From: a virus
Virus record (IMG/VR): IMGVR_UViG_3300009537_000039
Location: 1 to 44,404 of that record
Direction: 5' to 3' (one strand)
Length of the DNA: 44,404 nt
A model generated the notes under the pieces. The model was not told the origin of the DNA. It worked only from the letters and a program-made list of their open reading frames with translations, and ran no database searches. Numbering within the stretch: the first letter of the stretch is position 1; each line of letters opens with the position of its first letter. Positions 31,406 through 38,945 of this stretch are shown here, piece after piece. The position numbers and the translations under genes are program-made.

Positions 31406-32706
31406 GCGATGGAGGACACGCTCCCAAGGCGCCGTCCTCCATGGACCGTACCGTCGCGTGCCCGGGTTGGATCCGGGCCGCGGCGGTCGTTCCACCGGAG
31501 ACGGGGCGCAAGGATTACGCGTGGGAGGGTACGGTAGCACACGCACTCCTAGCGCGCTGCCTCATGGGCCGCAACGAAGAGATGCCGCACGAGCTTGTCG
31601 GCTACCACGCTATCGAAGTTTCTCAGGGAGGGGTTTCCTTCGTCAGAGAGCCCCGCGAGGGCTCGATCGAAGTCACTGACGAAATGGCGGACGCCGTCAA
31701 GGTCTGCGTGCTCCATGTCCGCAAGTGGATCAGACAGCTCGGGCCAGGCGCGCGAATCATCGTTGAGGAGCGAGCTCGCCCGGAACGGAACCCGATCCAC
31801 GAGGACTGCCACGGCACTCCGGACATCGTTCTGATTTCAGCGGACAGCACTCTGGTCATCGTCATCGACTACAAACACGGCGCCGGAGTAGCTGTCGTGG
31901 CGGAGGGTAACTGGCAGCTCGCCACCTATGGCGTACTTGCTGTCGCGGCTCACGGACTACGGCCTACCAAGGTGCAGCTCGAGATCGTCCAGCCTCGTGC
32001 ACGTGACGGGCTCCCCCCTGTAAGGGAGTGGGGTGTCAATCCGAGTCAGCTCGTAGCTCTCGCTGGCACGATGCGCGAGGCCTGTGCGGAGTCGGACTCC
32101 GAGTCGCCTTCGATGGCGGCCGGCGACCATTGCCGCTGGTGCCCGGCGAAGTCCTACCTTCTTGACGGTAAGGCTGTGACGTGCCCGGTGTTCGAGGGCA
32201 AGGCGATCGAGGTGGCGCAAGCCGACTTCACCGCCGCGCCGATGCAGCGTCCGCCGGAGGTACCCAACGACCCGGGCAAACTCGGCTTCATTCTGGCGAA
32301 TGAGGAGATGGTCAAGGACTTCCTCAAGGAGTGCCGCAAGCGCGCGACGGAGATGGCCATGGCAGGGCTGCGCGTGACGGGCCACAAGCTCGTGAATGAG
32401 GTTAAGAACCGCCGCTACAAGAACGAGGAGGAAGCGCGGGAGGCATTCTCGAAGCGCATCAAGCCGAAGGAGCTACGCGACCAGGTCATCGTGGAGAAGC
32501 TGCTCCCGATGGGCCAGCTTGAGAAATGGCTCAAGCGGAATCTGGAAGGCCGCAAATTGACCAACGCTCTCAAACTCTTCAATGAGCACGTCGAGAAGCC
32601 GATCGGAGGCATCGTGCTCGCTGCCGAGTCCGACAAGCGCGAGGAGGTCCACGTCGGCGCCGTCGAGGATTTCGCGGGAGGCAAACTTGCGGGGCTCCTC
32701 GAATGA
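31402..32706 (+). CDS. DUF2800 family PD-(D/E)XK nuclease
   Basis: A 434-residue protein with the DUF2800 pattern, related to Cas4/RecB-type nucleases: S-S-M-D-R-T-V-A-C-P-G-W near the start, E-G-T-V-A-H-A-L-L-A-R, then C-H-G-T-P-D-I-V-L-I, V-I-D-Y-K-H-G-A-G-V and N-W-Q-L-A-T-Y-G (catalytic D...DxK and QxxxY-like motifs). The Cys cluster C-R-W-C-P-A-K ... C-P near residues 245-262 may hold an Fe-S or Zn centre together with the early Cys. It overlaps the previous gene by ATGA. Likely used in recombination or degradation of host DNA. Confidence 0.85.
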   Translation: MSDGGHAPKAPSSMDRTVACPGWIRAAAVVPPETGRKDYAWEGTVAHALLARCLMGRNEEMPHELVGYHAIEVSQGGVSFVREPREGSIEVTDEMADAVKVCVLHVRKWIRQLGPGARIIVEERARPERNPIHEDCHGTPDIVLISADSTLVIVIDYKHGAGVAVVAEGNWQLATYGVLAVAAHGLRPTKVQLEIVQPRARDGLPPVREWGVNPSQLVALAGTMREACAESDSESPSMAAGDHCRWCPAKSYLLDGKAVTCPVFEGKAIEVAQADFTAAPMQRPPEVPNDPGKLGFILANEEMVKDFLKECRKRATEMAMAGLRVTGHKLVNEVKNRRYKNEEEAREAFSKRIKPKELRDQVIVEKLLPMGQLEKWLKRNLEGRKLTNALKLFNEHVEKPIGGIVLAAESDKREEVHVGAVEDFAGGKLAGLLE

Positions 32707-33008
32707 GCGGCGACTGGTCCGCAACGACGGAGGTGAAAACCATGGACGGGCAGAAGATGGAGAAGAGCCAAGAAGGCGTTTTGCCGCCGCGTTGCTTCAA
32801 ACAAGGGGCGGCCCTAGGCGAAGTCGCAGTCGGGCTATCCCAGACCATTAATCTCGGGAACTACGAGTCAGCGCGGATCGAGGTGCGCGTAAGTGTTCCC
32901 TACCAGGCGGACTACGAAGGGGATCTCGGCGCAGAGGAGACGTTCAAGGAAGCCGAGGCGTTCTGCAAGGCCAAGGTGAACGCAATCGTCAGGAAGCTCA
33001 GGAGGTAG
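32703..33008 (+). CDS. Conserved small phage hypothetical protein
   Basis: A 101-residue product coupled to the previous gene (ATGA). The C-terminal half (V-G-L-S-Q-T-I-N-L-G-N-Y-E-S-A-R-I-E-V-R-V-S-V-P-Y) is a compact beta-strand pattern followed by an A-F-C-K-A-K-V-N-A-I-V-R-K-L helix. I recall similar small proteins beside SSB and DUF2800 genes of other phages, but know of no function. An interaction with the DUF2800 nuclease or SSB is guesswork from position. Confidence 0.65.
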   Translation: MSGDWSATTEVKTMDGQKMEKSQEGVLPPRCFKQGAALGEVAVGLSQTINLGNYESARIEVRVSVPYQADYEGDLGAEETFKEAEAFCKAKVNAIVRKLRR

Positions 33009-33009
33009 C

Positions 33010-33345
33010 GTGACCGTGGAGGAGGACAACGAGCGATGGTCCTTCTCCGAGGCAGGCTACCGGAAGGCGCCAGATTACAAAGTGGCAATGCTTCGGAATC
33101 GAGGTCACCAGAGCTTCGACAGGATTTGGAAGCGCGGAATAATGTCGCGCGGTGCCGCGTATCACTGGCTCGCTCGGCAGCTCAGGATCCCGGAGCACGC
33201 GGCGCACTTCGGCAACATGACTGACCCGGAGTTGATAGCTGAGGCGATTCGCGTCTGCGATCGGTGCGTTGGCGCTACCGTTGCGCAGACAGATTTCGAA
33301 GACGTGCCGATACCAGAAGACAGGTTGGAGAGACTCCTCGGGTGA
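33010..33345 (+). CDS. DUF3268-like protein (C-terminal part)
   Basis: A 111-residue product starting GTG with AGGAGG close upstream. The central sequence (I-W-K-R-G-I-M-S-R-G-A-A-Y-H-W-L-A-R-Q-L-R-I-P, then H-A-A-H-F-G-N-M) fits the helical half of the DUF3268 zinc-finger-containing family, but the Cys-rich finger is absent; only two Cys near C-D-R-C remain. In other phages DUF3268 proteins stand close to SSB and polymerase genes. Function unknown. Its last codons are part of a perfect hairpin at 33332-33351. Confidence 0.6.
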   Translation: MTVEEDNERWSFSEAGYRKAPDYKVAMLRNRGHQSFDRIWKRGIMSRGAAYHWLARQLRIPEHAAHFGNMTDPELIAEAIRVCDRCVGATVAQTDFEDVPIPEDRLERLLG

Positions 33346-33351
33346 GGAGTC
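33332..33351 (+). promoter_or_regulatory. Hairpin before the SSB gene
   Basis: GACTCCTC, a GGGT loop and GAGGAGTC form a perfect 8-bp stem that includes the stop codon of the previous gene. No U tract follows. It may be a processing or protective 5' structure of the SSB message. Confidence 0.5.
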
Positions 33352-33387
33352 GCCGAAACGACGAACCGACGAAAAGAGGAAACCAAG

Positions 33388-34005
33388 ATGGCATCCAAAG
33401 CAGGACGCAGCGAGAAGCTCGTCACCCCAGAGTTCCGCGCGAGCTTCGCGCACCTGTTCAAGCCGAAGGCGTCGCAGCAAGGCGGTGACCCGAAATTCAG
33501 CATCACCATGATGTTCCCGAAGTCGACCGACATCTCGGCGCTCAAGAAGGCGGCCGAGCTGGCGGTACGGGAACGGTGGGGCGCCAACGTTCCGAAGAAC
33601 CTGCGGAGCCCGTTCAAGGATGGAGACACCGACGTCCTCGAGACCAGCGGCGTGCTCCGGTCCGAGAAGTACCCCGAGCAGAAGGGCCACGTGGTCATCC
33701 AGGCCAGCACCAAGACCAAGCCAGGCGTGGTCGACCACAACGTCCAGCCGATCATGGAAGAGTCCGAATTCTATTCGGGCTGCTACGCACGCGCGACCAT
33801 CAACGCCTTCACCTACGGCGGCGAAGGTACGCAGCAACGCCCGGGCGTGACCTTCGGTCTGCACAACATCCAGAAGCTCCGCGAGGGTCAACCCTTCGGC
33901 TTCCGCTCGCGGCCCGAGGACGAGTTCGAACCCGTGGTGAAGGAGGACGCTGACTGGGGCGACGGGGAGACCACCGCCACCTCCGGCGATTCGATCTTCG
34001 GCTAG
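33388..34005 (+). CDS. ssb: Single-stranded DNA binding protein (DUF2815 family)
   Basis: A 205-residue protein of the DUF2815 type (T7 gp2.5-like OB fold), binding single-stranded DNA during replication: V-T-P-E-F-R-A-S-F-A-H-L-F-K-P, K-F-S-I-T-M-M-F-P-K, F-K-D-G-D-T, Y-S-G-C-Y-A-R-A-T-I-N-A-F-T-Y and G-V-T-F-G-L-H-N-I-Q-K-L. The C-terminus is acidic and ends S-I-F-G, the acidic-plus-aromatic tail used for protein contacts. The ATG has AGAGGA upstream. The gene lies between a 5' hairpin and a terminator, so it may be expressed as its own unit. Confidence 0.9.
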   Translation: MASKAGRSEKLVTPEFRASFAHLFKPKASQQGGDPKFSITMMFPKSTDISALKKAAELAVRERWGANVPKNLRSPFKDGDTDVLETSGVLRSEKYPEQKGHVVIQASTKTKPGVVDHNVQPIMEESEFYSGCYARATINAFTYGGEGTQQRPGVTFGLHNIQKLREGQPFGFRSRPEDEFEPVVKEDADWGDGETTATSGDSIFG

Positions 34006-34009
34006 AGCG

Positions 34010-34037
34010 CTGGCCCCTCTCAGGAGGGGCCGGTTTT
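34010..34037 (+). terminator. Rho-independent terminator after ssb
   Basis: GGCCCCTC, loop TCAG, GAGGGGCC gives an 8-bp stem (34012-34031), extended by T-G and C-G pairs to 10 bp, followed by TTTT. It starts 5 bases after the ssb stop and ends two bases before a tRNA-like element. Confidence 0.75.
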
Positions 34038-34038
34038 C

Positions 34039-34118
34039 GGGAAAGCTGGGCGGGTCCCAGAGCTGAGTGGACAGCATGGCTGCGCACGAAGCACCCCGGT
34101 TCGACTCCGGGCTTTCCC
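34039..34118 (+). ncRNA. tRNA-like element (degenerate tRNA)
   Basis: An 80-base sequence with a perfect 7-bp acceptor-like stem (GGGAAAG with CTTTCCC), a perfect T-arm (CCCGG, loop TTCGACT, CCGGG) and a D-arm-like AGCTGAGTGGACAGC. An extra hairpin (CTGGG-CGGGT-CCCAG) lies between the acceptor and the D-like arm, and the anticodon arm is poor, so it may not be a working tRNA; no CCA is encoded. It ends 3 bases before the polymerase ATG. Alternatives: a relict tRNA, an attachment-site copy of a tRNA end, or an RNA-processing signal. Confidence 0.45.
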
Positions 34119-34121
34119 TTT

Positions 34122-37100
34122 ATGTACCACCTAGACTTTGAAACGCGTTCCGAGCTCGACATCAAGGTTGGCGCTTGGGCCTACTCCGTCCACCCGAGCA
34201 CGGAGGTTCTCTGCGTGTCCGTGGCGCTAGGAGACGAACGGCCTCTCGTCGTAACTTGCCTGGATGAATTCGAGGACGTGCACGATGCCTTCCAGCATCT
34301 CACCGACGAGGTCCATGTCCCTGTTGGGGCTCACAACGCCTTTTTCGAACGGTGCATCTGGGAGAACGTCATGGTGGCGCGGCACGGCCAGCCGCCGATT
34401 GACCCGGAGCGCTGGCGGTGCTCCGCGGCGCTCGCGGCGAACTTCGGGCTCCCTCGCAAGCTGGAGATGGTCGCCAAGGCCCTCGGGCTCGCGGAGCGCA
34501 AGGACGAGGAAGGTCACGCGCTCATGCTCCGAATGAGCAAGCCGCGCAAGCCGACGGCCGCGGAGCGTGGCAGGGGTCAGGCGGAGCCGGACCCTTTCTG
34601 CGGAGAATGCCGCGGCCTTGGGGTAGCCCCGAGCATCATAGGGCATCGCTGTTCGTGCACATCTCTTAACGGTCCTCTCTGGTATGGCTCCCGCGAGGAC
34701 CTGGAACGCCTCGCCGCTTACTGCGTGCAGGACGTAGTCGTTGAGCGCGAGATCACTCGGCGCCTCGGGGAGCTCTCCCCGATGGAGCTCGATGTCTGGC
34801 ACGCCGATCAAGCGGTGAACGCCTCGGGCGTGCCCGTCGATCTGGACCTCTGCCGCGGCGCGCTCAAGATCAAAGCCGAGCTCGACGCCCGGGCCAACGA
34901 GGAGCTCTGCGAGATCACTGGCGCCGGGAAGGGCGACAAGACGCTCCCGACGCGGCACACCCAACGCGACCGCATCGTCAAGTGGGTCCGGTCTTGCGGG
35001 TGGGAGCTCCCGAACGCTCAGAAGGAGACCCTCGACGAGGCGCTCGACGGCAAAGGGCTCAAGCGCATTGGTGGAGGGAAGCGCGAGGAGGTCACTGGCT
35101 CGGTGCGGCGCGTCCTGGAGATTCGCCGCGCAGCCTCCAAGGCGAGCACGGCGAAGTATCAGGCGGCGATCGACCGGGCGACACGAGATCGGTGGTCTAT
35201 CGGACCCAACGGGCCACAGGGAGCCATCCCAGACCAGGATCGTGTTCGCGGCTCGCTCATCTACTACGGCGCCCACACCGGCAGGTGGGCGGGCTCGGGG
35301 CTGCAGACTCAGAACATGCCGCGGGACAGCCCCCCGAAAGGCGAGTACGAGTTCGCCTGCAGTCTGGTGTCGGCCGGAGACCTGCAGCGGCTTGAATTCT
35401 TCTACCCGGAGCCCATGGCGATTCTCAAGTCCTGCGTCCGAGGGATCATCCGAGCGCCGGGCGGCAAGGTGTTCCTGGTCGGCGACTACTCTGCCATCGA
35501 AGCGCGGGTAGTCTTCTGGCTGGCCGGGGAACTACGCGGGCTCTCGCTCTACCGGGCCTATGACAAGGCGCCACGAGAAGCGCTGGAGCCCTACTGCTGG
35601 ATGGCGTCCAGGATTTTCGGGCGCGACGGCCTGGAGATCCAGCGGGCCAACCGCGACGGCGACAAGGAGGGCGAGGAGCAACGCTTCGTCGGCAAGTCTT
35701 CGGTCCTCGGCTGCGGCTTCGGGCTAGGGCCGCGACGCTTCCGAGATCAGTACGACGTCGCAGGCAAGCTGGCCAAGCTGGCGGTGAAGGCATACCGCGA
35801 GAGCTTCCCTGCCGTGCCGGACATGTGGACCGAGCTCGACGAGGCGTCCGTCGAGGCGGTGCGAGGCAGCGCTCGGCCGATCCCGACCTGCGGAGGGCGC
35901 ATCTTGTGGGGGATGAGGGACGGCTTCCTCTGCGCGCGTCTCCCCTCGGGCCGGATGCTTCGCTACCCCGAGCCCCGCGTCGGTTTGAACCGCGTGACCA
36001 TCGAGACGGTTGACGGTGAAGAGCGTACCTTCGAGCGCATCGCTGTCAACTACAAGACAGCGGACAAAGGCCAGTGGCGCCGGACGTGGACGTGGGGAGG
36101 GACGCTCTGCATCGAGGAGGGCACGCTGGTAGTAACCGACCACGGTCCCGTGCCGATCGAGAGAGTCGAGCCCTCCATGCTGGTGTGGGATGGTAAGGAG
36201 TGGGTGACCCACTCCGGGTCGATCTTGCAGGGCTACAAGGACACAGTCGAAGCCTACGGCGTCCGTATGACGCCTGACCACAGGGTTCTCACTGTCGAAG
36301 GGTGGAAGCGTGAATCCGAGAGCAAGGGACTTGACCGGGCTCCGTGCCGGCTACCTGACGGCTACTCGTTACGCGGGGAGCAATGGGAGGAGATCGCTCT
36401 GGCTCCTCCGGTGCGACTGCGGAAACACTCTGGTTCGAGAGGCCTCAGAGTTCATGAAGTCCGTGAAGCGCAAGCGTCGATCTTCCTGCGGCTGCATTCT
36501 CTCCAAGACCTTGAGCGAGTACCGCACGACGCACGGCATGACGAAGCACTCGGCCTTCGCGGTCTGGTCGTCTATGAAGCGGCGCTGCCTCGACCCCTCG
36601 CACCCGGCGTACAAGAACTATGGTGGCCGTGGCATCTCGGTGTGCGAGCGCTGGCGCGACTCCTTCGAGAACTTCTGGAGCGACATGGGCGGGACCTACG
36701 AGCGCGGGCTCTGCATCGACAGAGTCGACAACGACGGGGACTACACCCCGGAGAACTGCCGCTGGACCACCTACCAGGAGCAGGCACGCAACCGTCGAGG
36801 AACCGTCTTGATCCCTACGCCGTACGGACCTATGCACATGGCGGATGCCGCGACTCGGAGCGGAATCTCTCGTTCAACGCTCTACTACCGAAGAGACCGG
36901 GGAGTGCCCGCGGATCGGATGTTCGATCCGCCCGACCCGTCTACGACCTGGTAGACTGTGGGCCTCGCCGTCGCTTCGTGGTCTTGGATAAACGAGGCAA
37001 GCCGCTGATCGTCCACAACTGCGAGAACGTGGTGCAAGCCGTCGCCCGGGACCTACTCGCTGACGCGCTGGTCCGTTCGCACAAGCTACTCGCGCCTCAC

Positions 37101-37268
37101 GCTCATCCGATCGCGCACTCTCACGACGAGTTGATCCTGGAGATGCACGAGAGCATGACCGAGTACACCCCGGAGTGGTTCGAACGATTCCTCTGCGTGA
37201 AGCCCGCGTGGGCCGACGGACTGCCCGTGGCGGCAGAGGCATGGAGCGGGCCGAGGTACAGGAAATGA
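34122..37268 (+). CDS. DNA polymerase (family A) precursor with intein
   Basis: A 1048-residue precursor. N-terminal 3'-5' exonuclease: H-L-D-F-E-T-R-S (D5, E7), G-A-H-N-A-F-F-E and Y-C-V-Q-D-V-V-V-E. Polymerase motif A: G-D-Y-S-A-I-E-A-R (D455); motif C: H-S-H-D-E-L-I-L-E (D1002 of the precursor). Residues 663-966 are an intein inserted in T-W-G-G-T-L|C-E-N-V-V-Q-A-V-A-R-D-L-L; splicing gives a 744-residue enzyme. The ATG follows a tRNA-like element by three bases and has no ribosome binding site, yet the exonuclease motif begins at residue 4, so this start is right. Downstream genes overlap (ATGA). Confidence 0.9.
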   Translation: MYHLDFETRSELDIKVGAWAYSVHPSTEVLCVSVALGDERPLVVTCLDEFEDVHDAFQHLTDEVHVPVGAHNAFFERCIWENVMVARHGQPPIDPERWRCSAALAANFGLPRKLEMVAKALGLAERKDEEGHALMLRMSKPRKPTAAERGRGQAEPDPFCGECRGLGVAPSIIGHRCSCTSLNGPLWYGSREDLERLAAYCVQDVVVEREITRRLGELSPMELDVWHADQAVNASGVPVDLDLCRGALKIKAELDARANEELCEITGAGKGDKTLPTRHTQRDRIVKWVRSCGWELPNAQKETLDEALDGKGLKRIGGGKREEVTGSVRRVLEIRRAASKASTAKYQAAIDRATRDRWSIGPNGPQGAIPDQDRVRGSLIYYGAHTGRWAGSGLQTQNMPRDSPPKGEYEFACSLVSAGDLQRLEFFYPEPMAILKSCVRGIIRAPGGKVFLVGDYSAIEARVVFWLAGELRGLSLYRAYDKAPREALEPYCWMASRIFGRDGLEIQRANRDGDKEGEEQRFVGKSSVLGCGFGLGPRRFRDQYDVAGKLAKLAVKAYRESFPAVPDMWTELDEASVEAVRGSARPIPTCGGRILWGMRDGFLCARLPSGRMLRYPEPRVGLNRVTIETVDGEERTFERIAVNYKTADKGQWRRTWTWGGTLCIEEGTLVVTDHGPVPIERVEPSMLVWDGKEWVTHSGSILQGYKDTVEAYGVRMTPDHRVLTVEGWKRESESKGLDRAPCRLPDGYSLRGEQWEEIALAPPVRLRKHSGSRGLRVHEVREAQASIFLRLHSLQDLERVPHDARHDEALGLRGLVVYEAALPRPLAPGVQELWWPWHLGVRALARLLRELLERHGRDLRARALHRQSRQRRGLHPGELPLDHLPGAGTQPSRNRLDPYAVRTYAHGGCRDSERNLSFNALLPKRPGSARGSDVRSARPVYDLVDCGPRRRFVVLDKRGKPLIVHNCENVVQAVARDLLADALVRSHKLLAPHAHPIAHSHDELILEMHESMTEYTPEWFERFLCVKPAWADGLPVAAEAWSGPRYRK
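36108..37019 (+). other. Intein in DNA polymerase, with foreign-frame insertion
   Basis: The 304-residue segment starts with Cys1 (C-I-E-E-G-T-L-V-V-T-D-H-G-P-V-P-I), has the T-P-D-H-R-V-L-T block (splicing block B) and G-W near residue 60, and ends V-Y-D-L-V-D-C-G (block F) and L-I-V-H-N (block G) before Cys+1. The middle, about 215 residues, is Arg/Leu/Pro-rich and has no endonuclease motif in the polymerase frame. It is the shadow of an HNH gene in another frame (36310-36954). A working Hint domain only needs the two ends. Splicing is inferred from motifs. Confidence 0.85.
36310..36954 (+). CDS. HNH homing endonuclease nested out of frame in the intein
   Basis: A 214-residue HNH endonuclease in the +1 frame relative to the polymerase, fully inside the intein. 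Zinc ribbon Cys at 35, 37, 60, 62 (R-C-D-C-G ... S-C-G-C); K-N-Y-G-G-R-G-I-S-V-C-E-R-W; S-F-E-N-F-W-S-D-M-G; I-D-R-V-D-N-D-G and N-C-R-W-T-T (HNH core); and a C-terminal helix-turn-helix-like G-P-M-H-M-A-D-A-A-T-R-S-G-I-S-R-S-T-L-Y-Y-R-R. The start is GTG (36310) without an obvious ribosome binding site. It is full length for phage HNH proteins. Overlap keeps both frames open for 645 bases. Confidence 0.82.
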   Translation: MNPRARDLTGLRAGYLTATRYAGSNGRRSLWLLRCDCGNTLVREASEFMKSVKRKRRSSCGCILSKTLSEYRTTHGMTKHSAFAVWSSMKRRCLDPSHPAYKNYGGRGISVCERWRDSFENFWSDMGGTYERGLCIDRVDNDGDYTPENCRWTTYQEQARNRRGTVLIPTPYGPMHMADAATRSGISRSTLYYRRDRGVPADRMFDPPDPSTTW

Positions 37269-37528
37269 CCAATCGCTCCGAGGACTTCCTGCAGCACCAA
37301 GCGATCGCGCTCGAGGATGAAGACCGCGGCGCCTGCACCTGCTCGCGTTGCGCCCGTTTTGCTGGCGGTGCCGAGCGCGTGCACGAGGCCCTCGGGGCAG
37401 CGATCAAGGACCTGCAGGTGAAGGAGTGGAGGGAACGTGAACGTCGACAAGGGGCCGAGGGGAACGTCCGCCGGTTACGCCGCGAAGTGCTCCGGCTTCG
37501 AGACAGAATCGAGGAGCTGAAAAAATGA
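37265..37528 (+). CDS. Small coiled-coil protein with Cys motif
   Basis: An 87-residue protein beginning at the ATG that overlaps the polymerase stop (ATGA); the longer reading from 37175 lies inside the polymerase gene. It has a C-T-C-S-R-C segment (three Cys) near residue 25-31 and a strongly charged coiled-coil C-terminus (R-R-L-R-R-E-V-L-R-L-R-D-R-I-E-E-L-K-K). A zinc-binding helical accessory protein is possible. The next gene starts at its stop (ATGA). Confidence 0.6.
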   Translation: MTNRSEDFLQHQAIALEDEDRGACTCSRCARFAGGAERVHEALGAAIKDLQVKEWRERERRQGAEGNVRRLRREVLRLRDRIEELKK

Positions 37529-38718
37529 GTAGGTCGCTTAAAGTCGTGCGCGGGGACTGCCTTCGTTTCCTTCCGTTGTTGGAAGATGACACCTTCGATT
37601 CTTGTGTGACCGACCCGCCGTACCACTTGACCTCCATCTCCAAGCGCTTCGGCCGCAAGGATGCGACCCACGGAGGCGGCAACGATGCGCTCGGGAGAAT
37701 GGCCGGTGGGTTCATGGGGAAGACTTGGGATGGCGGCGACATCGCGCACGACCCTGCAACCTGGGCGGAGGTGCTGCGTGTCGTCAAGCCTGGCGCGTGG
37801 CTCCTCGCCTTCGGCGGGACGCGCACCGCGCACCGGCTCGCCTGCGCCATCGAGGACGCGGGGTGGGAGGTGCGGGACCGGATTGCTTGGCTCTACGCTC
37901 AGGGGTTCCCCGCCGGGTCGCTCAACGTCTCGAAGGCAATCAACAAGGAACTAGGAGCGGAGCCAGCCGCCGCCTGGGATGGTTGGGGTACGCGGCTCTC
38001 CCCCGCTCACGAGCCGATTGTCGTCGCGCGTAAGCCGCTGGCGGAGCGCTCGATCGTCCGACAGGTTCTCTCCACAGGGACAGGCGCGTTGAACGTTGAC
38101 GGGTGCCGCGTAGGTACAGGGAAAGGCGGTGAGCGTACCGGAGAAGCGAGTGCTATGCGTACTTATCGCAAGGAGTCAGGTGCTTTTGGTTTACCTCCTG
38201 GGCCAAGAGGAGGGAACGCTGCCGGAAGATGGCCTCCGAATGTAGTGCTCTCCCACGGTGTCACTGAGGATGGACATGACGCCTGCGCGGAGGGATGCCT
38301 TCCTGGGTGCCCCGTCCTCGAGCTTGACGAGCGCGCCAAGTTCTTTCCTGTCTTCCGCTTCCAGGCGAAACCGACGGTGAAGGAGAAGGAGGCCGGGCTT
38401 AACCACCTGCCGCTCGGCACGTTGCACCGCGTCAACGCGGGAGGCCTGGAGAATGAGCCGCGCTTCGCGCCGACGCCGCGGCGCAACCGGCACAACACTG
38501 TGAAACCTGTTGGCCTCATGCGCTGGCTCGTCCGTCTTGTCACTCCACGAGGAGGGGAAGTGTTGGACCCCTTCGCGGGGTCTGGCACTACGGGCGCCGC
38601 CTGCGCGCACGAAGGCTCCGAGTTCCTCGGCGTCGAGCTGGACGACGACGGAGATAACATGGTCGAGGTGGCCCGGGCACGCATCATGCACGCCAGGCGA
38701 GAGGCGCTCTGCTCATGA
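37525..38718 (+). CDS. DNA methyltransferase (N6-adenine or N4-cytosine, DPPY type)
   Basis: A 397-residue methyltransferase. Catalytic motif IV D-P-P-Y is near the N-terminus (D30), after V-V-R-G-D-C-L-R-F-L, and SAM-binding D-P-F-A-G-S-G-T-T-G near residues 352-361, with N-T-V-K-P-V-G-L-M-R-W before it; this order defines the beta class. A long insert lies between, with S-L-N-V-S-K-A-I and R-W-P-P-N-V-V-L-S-H. Phage enzymes of this type methylate DNA to escape restriction. It ends with A-L-C-S at a repeated junction element. Confidence 0.88.
   Translation: MSRSLKVVRGDCLRFLPLLEDDTFDSCVTDPPYHLTSISKRFGRKDATHGGGNDALGRMAGGFMGKTWDGGDIAHDPATWAEVLRVVKPGAWLLAFGGTRTAHRLACAIEDAGWEVRDRIAWLYAQGFPAGSLNVSKAINKELGAEPAAAWDGWGTRLSPAHEPIVVARKPLAERSIVRQVLSTGTGALNVDGCRVGTGKGGERTGEASAMRTYRKESGAFGLPPGPRGGNAAGRWPPNVVLSHGVTEDGHDACAEGCLPGCPVLELDERAKFFPVFRFQAKPTVKEKEAGLNHLPLGTLHRVNAGGLENEPRFAPTPRRNRHNTVKPVGLMRWLVRLVTPRGGEVLDPFAGSGTTGAACAHEGSEFLGVELDDDGDNMVEVARARIMHARREALCS
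38701..38718 (+). repeat. Junction repeat copy 1 (methyltransferase / 38715 gene)
   Basis: Eighteen bases, GAGGCGCTCTGCTCATGA, which end one gene with A-L-C-S-stop and start the next at an overlapping ATG. GAGG may be the ribosome binding site. Two nearly identical copies end the next two genes. Confidence 0.75.
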
Positions 38719-38945
38719 GCAAGTATAAGCGCCCTACTGTTCACTCCGACTACGCTGCCCCCCTCGGCCGACTCCGACACGCCGCCCGTTTGATATATCG
38801 CGGGGCCGATTGTGAAGCGTTGAGCCCAGAAATGCGCGTCGATATTGAAGCGCTTGGAGATCGCCTTCGACACTTGATCGAAAAGATTGAGGAGAGAAAT
38901 GAGGAAGCGATCGACGAGCAGGAGATTAAGGCGCTCTGCTCGTGA
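38715..38945 (+). CDS. Small hypothetical protein
   Basis: A 76-residue charged, helical protein (M-S-K-Y-K-R-P-T-V-H, later D-I-E-A-L-G-D-R-L-R-H-L-I-E-K-I-E-E-R). It starts with ATG overlapping the upstream stop and ends K-A-L-C-S at a GTGA overlap. It lies between the two DNA methyltransferase genes, so it could be an accessory of either. I do not recognise the family. Confidence 0.6.
   Translation: MSKYKRPTVHSDYAAPLGRLRHAARLIYRGADCEALSPEMRVDIEALGDRLRHLIEKIEERNEEAIDEQEIKALCS
38928..38945 (+). repeat. Junction repeat copy 2
   Basis: AAGGCGCTCTGCTCGTGA: same element as at 38701-38718 with A for G at the first base and GTG in place of ATG. It is the end of the 38715 gene and the start of the cytosine methyltransferase gene. 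Confidence 0.75.

Noticed and set aside
36310-36954. HNH as an ordinary free-standing gene with the polymerase ending before it
   Set aside because: The polymerase frame stays open through it and resumes with intein C-terminal blocks, then ENVVQAVARDLL and the HDE motif, so the polymerase gene spans it.
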